DNA from: Roseomonas gilardii
Lineage (GTDB): Bacteria > Pseudomonadota > Alphaproteobacteria > Acetobacterales > Acetobacteraceae
Assembly (NCBI RefSeq): GCF_001941945.1
Contig: NZ_CP015583.1
Location: 2,983,501 to 3,047,500, forward strand
DNA: 64,000 nt
Direction of reading: 5' to 3'
Shown: positions 60,865 to 64,000 of the stretch, in pieces
Position numbering within the stretch: the first letter of the stretch is position 1
Layout: every line of letters starts with the position of its first letter
Notes under the pieces: model-generated
Database searches by the model: none
Told to the model about the DNA's origin: nothing
The model's input: only the letters and a program-made list of their open reading frames with translations
Position numbers and translations under genes: made by a program

Positions 60865-61634
60865 GCGCACACCGCCTCGGCTGCCCGATCGGCAGCCATG
60901 TCCAGCGCGTCCTGCAGCACCGCCGCGTGAAAGGCAGCCGTCCCCCCATCGGGCAGGATCGGCCGCCCGGCCACCGCCACACCCCGCGCGAAGGGCAAGG
61001 GGATCAGCATCCGGTCCCAGGTGCCGATCCGGTGCATCGGCAGGGCATGCGCCGCGCAGGGGACCACCGGCACACCGGCCATGGCGGCCAGCCGCACCGC
61101 GCCCTCCGACACCCGCCGCCGCGGCCCGCGCGGCCCGTCCGGCACCACCACGGCGATCGAACCCTGGCGAAGCCCGTCCAGCAGCCGACGGGCCGCCACC
61201 GTGCCGCCACGCGAGGAACTGCCCGCCACGGCGCACAGGCCGAAGCGCTGCAGCATGCGCCCGATCATGCCACCGTCGCGGCTGCGCGAAACCAGCACCA
61301 GCCCCTGCTTGCGCGGCACCCCGGCCTGCGCCGACTGCCAGAAGGCACTCCAGGCCAGCGGCATCAGCGGCAGGCATTCATGCCAGAAGGCCAGCACGAA
61401 GCCCTGCTCCCGGTCCGTCAGTTCACGCAGATGCTCCGTGCCGCGCAGCTCCCAGCGGATCGTCCGCTGGCAGAGGGTCAGATAGCAGGAAGGAAGCCAG
61501 GTCACCGCCCGACTGCGCAGCAGGGCCTTCCCCAGCCGCCGCCATGGGCGCTTCCATCGCCGCCCCAATGCGCCTCCGGACGGCCGCTTCCGGAAGGCCT
61601 GCCACCGATTCGGCATACCGTCATGGTCAGACAC
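60861..61634 (-). CDS. DUF374 / lysophospholipid acyltransferase family protein
   Basis: A 257-residue protein of the DUF374 branch of the lysophospholipid acyltransferase superfamily, probably membrane-associated, acylating a lipid or lipid A precursor. Motifs: FVLAFWHECLPLMPLAW (the H of an HX4D-like site), SRSRDGGMIGRMLQRFG, GSSSRGGTVAARRLL and VVVPDGPRGPRRRVSEGA then VRLAAMAGVPVVPCAAHALP. The GTG at 61634 has GGAG ten bases upstream; ATG 61616 is an alternative. A 17-bp palindrome lies just upstream of the Shine-Dalgarno. It is divergent from the cobalamin riboswitch and cbtBA. Confidence 0.82.
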   Translation of the reverse strand: MSDHDGMPNRWQAFRKRPSGGALGRRWKRPWRRLGKALLRSRAVTWLPSCYLTLCQRTIRWELRGTEHLRELTDREQGFVLAFWHECLPLMPLAWSAFWQSAQAGVPRKQGLVLVSRSRDGGMIGRMLQRFGLCAVAGSSSRGGTVAARRLLDGLRQGSIAVVVPDGPRGPRRRVSEGAVRLAAMAGVPVVPCAAHALPMHRIGTWDRMLIPLPFARGVAVAGRPILPDGGTAAFHAAVLQDALDMAADRAAEAVCA

Positions 61635-61648
61635 GCCGCGTTTACTCC

Positions 61649-61665
61649 GTGGGAAAATTTCCCAC
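61649..61665 (-). promoter_or_regulatory. Palindrome upstream of the DUF374 gene
   Basis: GTGGGAAAATTTCCCAC is a perfect 17-bp palindrome (8-bp arms around a central A). It lies 14 bp before the GTG start of the DUF374 gene. It resembles the two carA operator candidates (TGGGAA...TTCCCA) but has a centre of three rather than five bases. It may be an operator for a related regulator. Confidence 0.6.
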
Positions 61666-61851
61666 AAACCATAGGTCCCGCGCTTCGTAACGGCCTCTCC
61701 GGACTCCGCGCGCCTGCCATGCGCCCCCGCTCGACCCCGCCACCCCTGCGGGCACACCATCCCGCCCCGTACCTGACCCTGGAAACCGCCGCGCCCCTGG
61801 GCCGCGAACCAGCTCTTCCTTCCTGACCCCCTTCACCCCTAACCTCGCCCC

Positions 61852-62053
61852 GTGCCGGTCCCGCGCGAGCGGGCGAAAAGGGAACGCCGTGCGCCCGCTC
61901 CATACGGGCAAGTCGGCGGCTGCCCCCGCAACTGTCAGCGGCGAGCTGGCGGCCTTTCCACCTCCGCCGAGGGGTGGGCCACTGGAAGCCCACGGGCTTC
62001 CGGGAAGGCAGGCCGCCCGCCAACGCGCCGCGAGCCAGGAGACCTGCCGGCAC
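61852..62053 (+). ncRNA. Cobalamin riboswitch
   Basis: The adenosylcobalamin aptamer landmarks are present in order: GGGAACGCCGTGCG-type segment, CTGCCCCCGCAACTGTCAGC, GGGCCACTGG, CCGGGAAGGCAGG and the B12 box GAGCCAGGAGACCTGCC. The P1 ends pair perfectly (GTGCCGG at 61852-61858 with CCGGCAC at 62047-62053). A small GC hairpin (62071-62083) separates it from the cbtB ribosome-binding site, so control of translation start is more likely than termination, as no T-run follows. Confidence 0.93.
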
Positions 62054-62104
62054 AGCGACACACCTTCATGGCCCCCGCGGGGCGCGGCGGCCGGAGACAT
62101 CACG

Positions 62105-62287
62105 ATGCACAACAGCCTGTCCCACCCCGCCGGCCTCGCCGCCCGACCCGCTTCCCGCCTCCTCGCCGTCCTGCTCAGCGCCGCACTGGGGGCCGTGCTG
62201 CTCTGGGGCGTCGGCTTCGCCCATGCCAATGCCCTGCACAATGCCGCGCATGACACGCGCCATTCGAATGGCTTCCCCTGCCACTGA
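62105..62287 (+). CDS. cbtB: Cobalt transporter subunit CbtB
   Basis: CbtB (60 aa), small inner-membrane partner of CbtA in cobalt uptake for B12 synthesis. One transmembrane helix (LLAVLLSAALGAVLLWGVGF) is followed by a His-rich tail HNAAHDTRHSNGFPCH, the expected metal-binding end. The ATG has GGAGA about eight bases upstream. It is the first gene behind the cobalamin riboswitch. Confidence 0.93.
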   Translation: MHNSLSHPAGLAARPASRLLAVLLSAALGAVLLWGVGFAHANALHNAAHDTRHSNGFPCH

Positions 62288-62290
62288 GGC

Positions 62291-63046
62291 ATGGTCATGC
62301 AGTTCTTCCCGAGAATCCTCCTCACCGCCCTGCTGGCCGGGCTGTTGTCCGGCGCGGTGGCCACGGTGCTGCACAATCTCGGCACCGTGCCGATCATCCT
62401 GCAGGCCGAAACCTACGAGCAGGCCGCCGAGGCTCCTGCCCACCACGCCACGACAGCCCCGTCTCAAGACCACGCCTCCGCGCCGCTCTCCCAGGAGGCC
62501 CATGCGCATGACGACGAGGGCTGGTCACCTGCCGATGGCGCGGAACGCATCGCCTACACCCTGCTGGCAGACCTGCTGACCGGGATCGGCTTCGCTCTCC
62601 TCCTGGTCTCGGGCTTCGCCCTACGCGCACCACCTGGTGGCGACCGTTCCATCGGCTGGCGCCAGGGCCTGTTCTGGGGCTTGGCCGGCTTCGCGGTCTT
62701 CACCCTGGCCCCGGGCCTCGGCCTACCGCCGGAACTTCCCGGCACCGAGGCCGCACCCCTGGCCGAGCGGCAGCTCTGGTGGCTGGCCACCGCCGCCCTG
62801 ACCGCCATGGCACTGGCGCTGATCGCTTTCACCCGGAAGCCGGGCTGGGCCGCGCTGGCGATCCTCCTCCTGCTCCTGCCGCACCTCGTCGGTGCGCCGC
62901 AGCCGGCGGAACACGCCGCCCTCGCCCCACCGGACCTGGCGCGGCGCTTCCTGGTGACCGCCACGGCGACGAGCCTGCTCTTCTGGGCCGTCCTGGGCAC
63001 CACCGCCGGCTGGCTCTATGGCCGGCCCGCCCGGCAGACGGCCTGA
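62291..63046 (+). CDS. cbtA: Cobalt transporter subunit CbtA
   Basis: CbtA (251 aa), the main membrane subunit of the CbtAB cobalt transporter, with about five to six transmembrane helices. An N-terminal span (ILLTALLAGLLSGAVATVLH) precedes a His-rich loop (HHATTAPSQDHAS, EAHAHDDEG) that may bind cobalt. Later spans include LADLLTGIGFALLLVSGFAL and GLFWGLAGFAVFTLAPGLGL. It begins three bases after cbtB and ends at a hairpin terminator. B12 should reduce expression through the riboswitch. Confidence 0.93.
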   Translation: MVMQFFPRILLTALLAGLLSGAVATVLHNLGTVPIILQAETYEQAAEAPAHHATTAPSQDHASAPLSQEAHAHDDEGWSPADGAERIAYTLLADLLTGIGFALLLVSGFALRAPPGGDRSIGWRQGLFWGLAGFAVFTLAPGLGLPPELPGTEAAPLAERQLWWLATAALTAMALALIAFTRKPGWAALAILLLLLPHLVGAPQPAEHAALAPPDLARRFLVTATATSLLFWAVLGTTAGWLYGRPARQTA

Positions 63047-63062
63047 CGCGGCCCGTGACAGC

Positions 63063-63089
63063 GGAAAGGCCGCCCCGCGCGGCCTTTCC
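63063..63089 (+). terminator. Terminator of cbtBA
   Basis: An 11-bp stem (GGAAAGGCCGC / GCGGCCTTTCC) with a 5-nt loop, 16 bp past the cbtA stop. Confidence 0.75.
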
Positions 63090-63204
63090 CGCACCGCCCG
63101 CCTCCCGGCGGCACAGCATGGAACCCTCCCCCGGCTGCGGTGTTGTCCGGGAGACGGCGCCCGGCACGGCGCGAGCACCACCTCCGGACAAGGGGATCCA
63201 GACC

Positions 63205-63480
63205 ATGGACCAGCCAGCCACCCAGCCCATGCCCTATGGCAACCAGCCCTATGACAGTCAGCTTCCTGCCCGCACCAACGGGGATGGCGATGCCACGCTC
63301 AGCCTGGGCCAGCGCGCCATCTATGTCGTGGCCGGCCTCGCGCTCGCCGCCGCCGGCGCGAAGCCCCGGCCCAACCCGCTGCTGAACATCCTGGCCCTGG
63401 GCGCCGGCTCCTATCTCGCCTGGCGCGGAGCCGAAGGCACCGATCCGGTCAAGGCCGCCTATCTGCGGCATTTCGGCTGA
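63205..63480 (+). CDS. Small membrane protein, DUF2892-like
   Basis: A 91-residue protein. A polar, Pro/Gln/Asn-rich N-terminus of about 30 residues is followed by LSLGQRAIYVVAGLALAAAG and NPLLNILALGAGSYLAWRGA, two membrane spans arranged as in DUF2892-type inner-membrane proteins, and a short soluble end. The family fit is by architecture only. ATG 63205 has AAGGGGA upstream. Function unknown. Confidence 0.65.
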   Translation: MDQPATQPMPYGNQPYDSQLPARTNGDGDATLSLGQRAIYVVAGLALAAAGAKPRPNPLLNILALGAGSYLAWRGAEGTDPVKAAYLRHFG

Positions 63481-63684
63481 CGCCACCGGGGGTCCTGGCC
63501 TTGCCCACGGCCCCCTTCCCCTCTCGAACGAGCCGGCGCATCCTTGGCAAGGGGAAGCGGACTTGGCTCCGACCGAAAGGGTCCGCGTCGTCAGAAGACT
63601 CGCTGCCAGGAGAGCGAAAGCCAAAGCGGTCGCAGGTGGCAGCCCCCATACCGGCCCCGACCGCAACAGGATAGGCTGGGAGCC

Positions 63685-63957
63685 ATGACCGAAGACGCTG
63701 TCGCCAAGACCGAGACCCTGGCCCGCCACCTGCGGGAGCAGGATCACCATGCCGAGGCCGACCGCCTGCAGGCCGCGATACAGGAGCGAAAGGGCGGCAA
63801 CGCCTTCCTGGAAGGGCTGCGCGAGGTCTGCCAGACCGTTCTCACCGCTCTGGAGGCGATCGACCCCAAGACCGAGCTCCTGGCTGAAGAACTGCGTCTG
63901 GAGATCGACCGGCGCCTCGGCCACAGCCCCACCCCGCCCCCGGTGGAGAAGGCCTGA
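63685..63957 (+). CDS. Small helical hypothetical protein
   Basis: A 90-residue soluble, strongly helical protein (AVAKTETLARHLREQDHHAE, then LEGLREVCQTVLTALEAIDP and TELLAEELRLEIDRRL). I do not recognise it. The ATG has GGGAG five bases upstream. The 200 bp before it hold no gene I can support. Confidence 0.6.
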   Translation: MTEDAVAKTETLARHLREQDHHAEADRLQAAIQERKGGNAFLEGLREVCQTVLTALEAIDPKTELLAEELRLEIDRRLGHSPTPPPVEKA

Positions 63958-64000
63958 CCACAGCCCCCGCGAACGGGGCGGGCCGGTGGATGAACACCCT

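Overview
This window is GC-rich bacterial chromosome from an alphaproteobacterium. Protein sequences and gene order suggest Acetobacteraceae, in the Roseomonas neighbourhood. That placement is by recognition only, since no search could be run. Coding density is high, and I see no insertion sequence, integrase, phage gene or CRISPR array. Most of the window is core housekeeping DNA.

Layout. (1) 1-10.7 kb: a truncated MetX-like exported hydrolase, inorganic pyrophosphatase, a GMC flavoprotein / TAT-exported small subunit / c-type cytochrome cluster with a glyoxalase gene inside it, then GNAT-rpoD-dnaG on the minus strand, a host-attachment-family protein and yqeY. (2) 10.8-21.1 kb: carA (with an N-terminal DNA-binding-like domain), an SDR, a small membrane protein, carB, greA, threonine ammonia-lyase, an Lrp-type regulator, trxB and a LysR regulator. 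(3) 21.1-49.4 kb, minus strand: a nearly unbroken transcription/translation block. In transcription order it is rplK-rplA-rplJ-rplL-rpoB-rpoC, then rpsL-rpsG-tuf-rpsJ through the S10, spc and alpha operons (with secY and adk) to rpoA-rplQ, followed by a small exported protein. (4) 49.4-54.7 kb: four envelope-type genes (DUF2062, ABC exporter, GT4 glycosyltransferase, OmpA-like) lying between rplK and nusG. (5) 54.8-57.5 kb: tRNA-Tyr, tRNA-Gly, a second tuf, tRNA-Trp, secE and nusG, behind one promoter. (6) 57.6-64 kb: rlmB, tRNA-Thr, several small proteins, a DUF374 acyltransferase, a cobalamin riboswitch with cbtB-cbtA, and two small ORFs.

The most interesting point is the carA promoter. CarA carries an extra N-terminal segment of about 80 residues that begins with a Cro/YdaS-like helix-turn-helix. 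Immediately upstream are two nearly identical 17-bp palindromes (TGGGAAA-N3-CTTCCCA). One of them exactly fills the 17-bp spacer between a TTGACT -35 and a GATAAC -10, and the predicted transcript starts at or next to the ATG, so it should be leaderless. This predicts a biosynthetic enzyme subunit that may sense its own product or substrate state and repress its own promoter. A related palindrome precedes the DUF374 acyltransferase 50 kb away. Other notable points are a dnaG gene whose conserved N-terminus can only be reached from an ATA codon behind a near-perfect Shine-Dalgarno, and two tuf copies that match up to the codon before their different stop codons.

Start codons were chosen by ribosome-binding site and family length. 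Several are TTG or GTG. Very long antisense ORFs opposite carB, rpoB, rpoC and others were rejected as GC-rich shadows.
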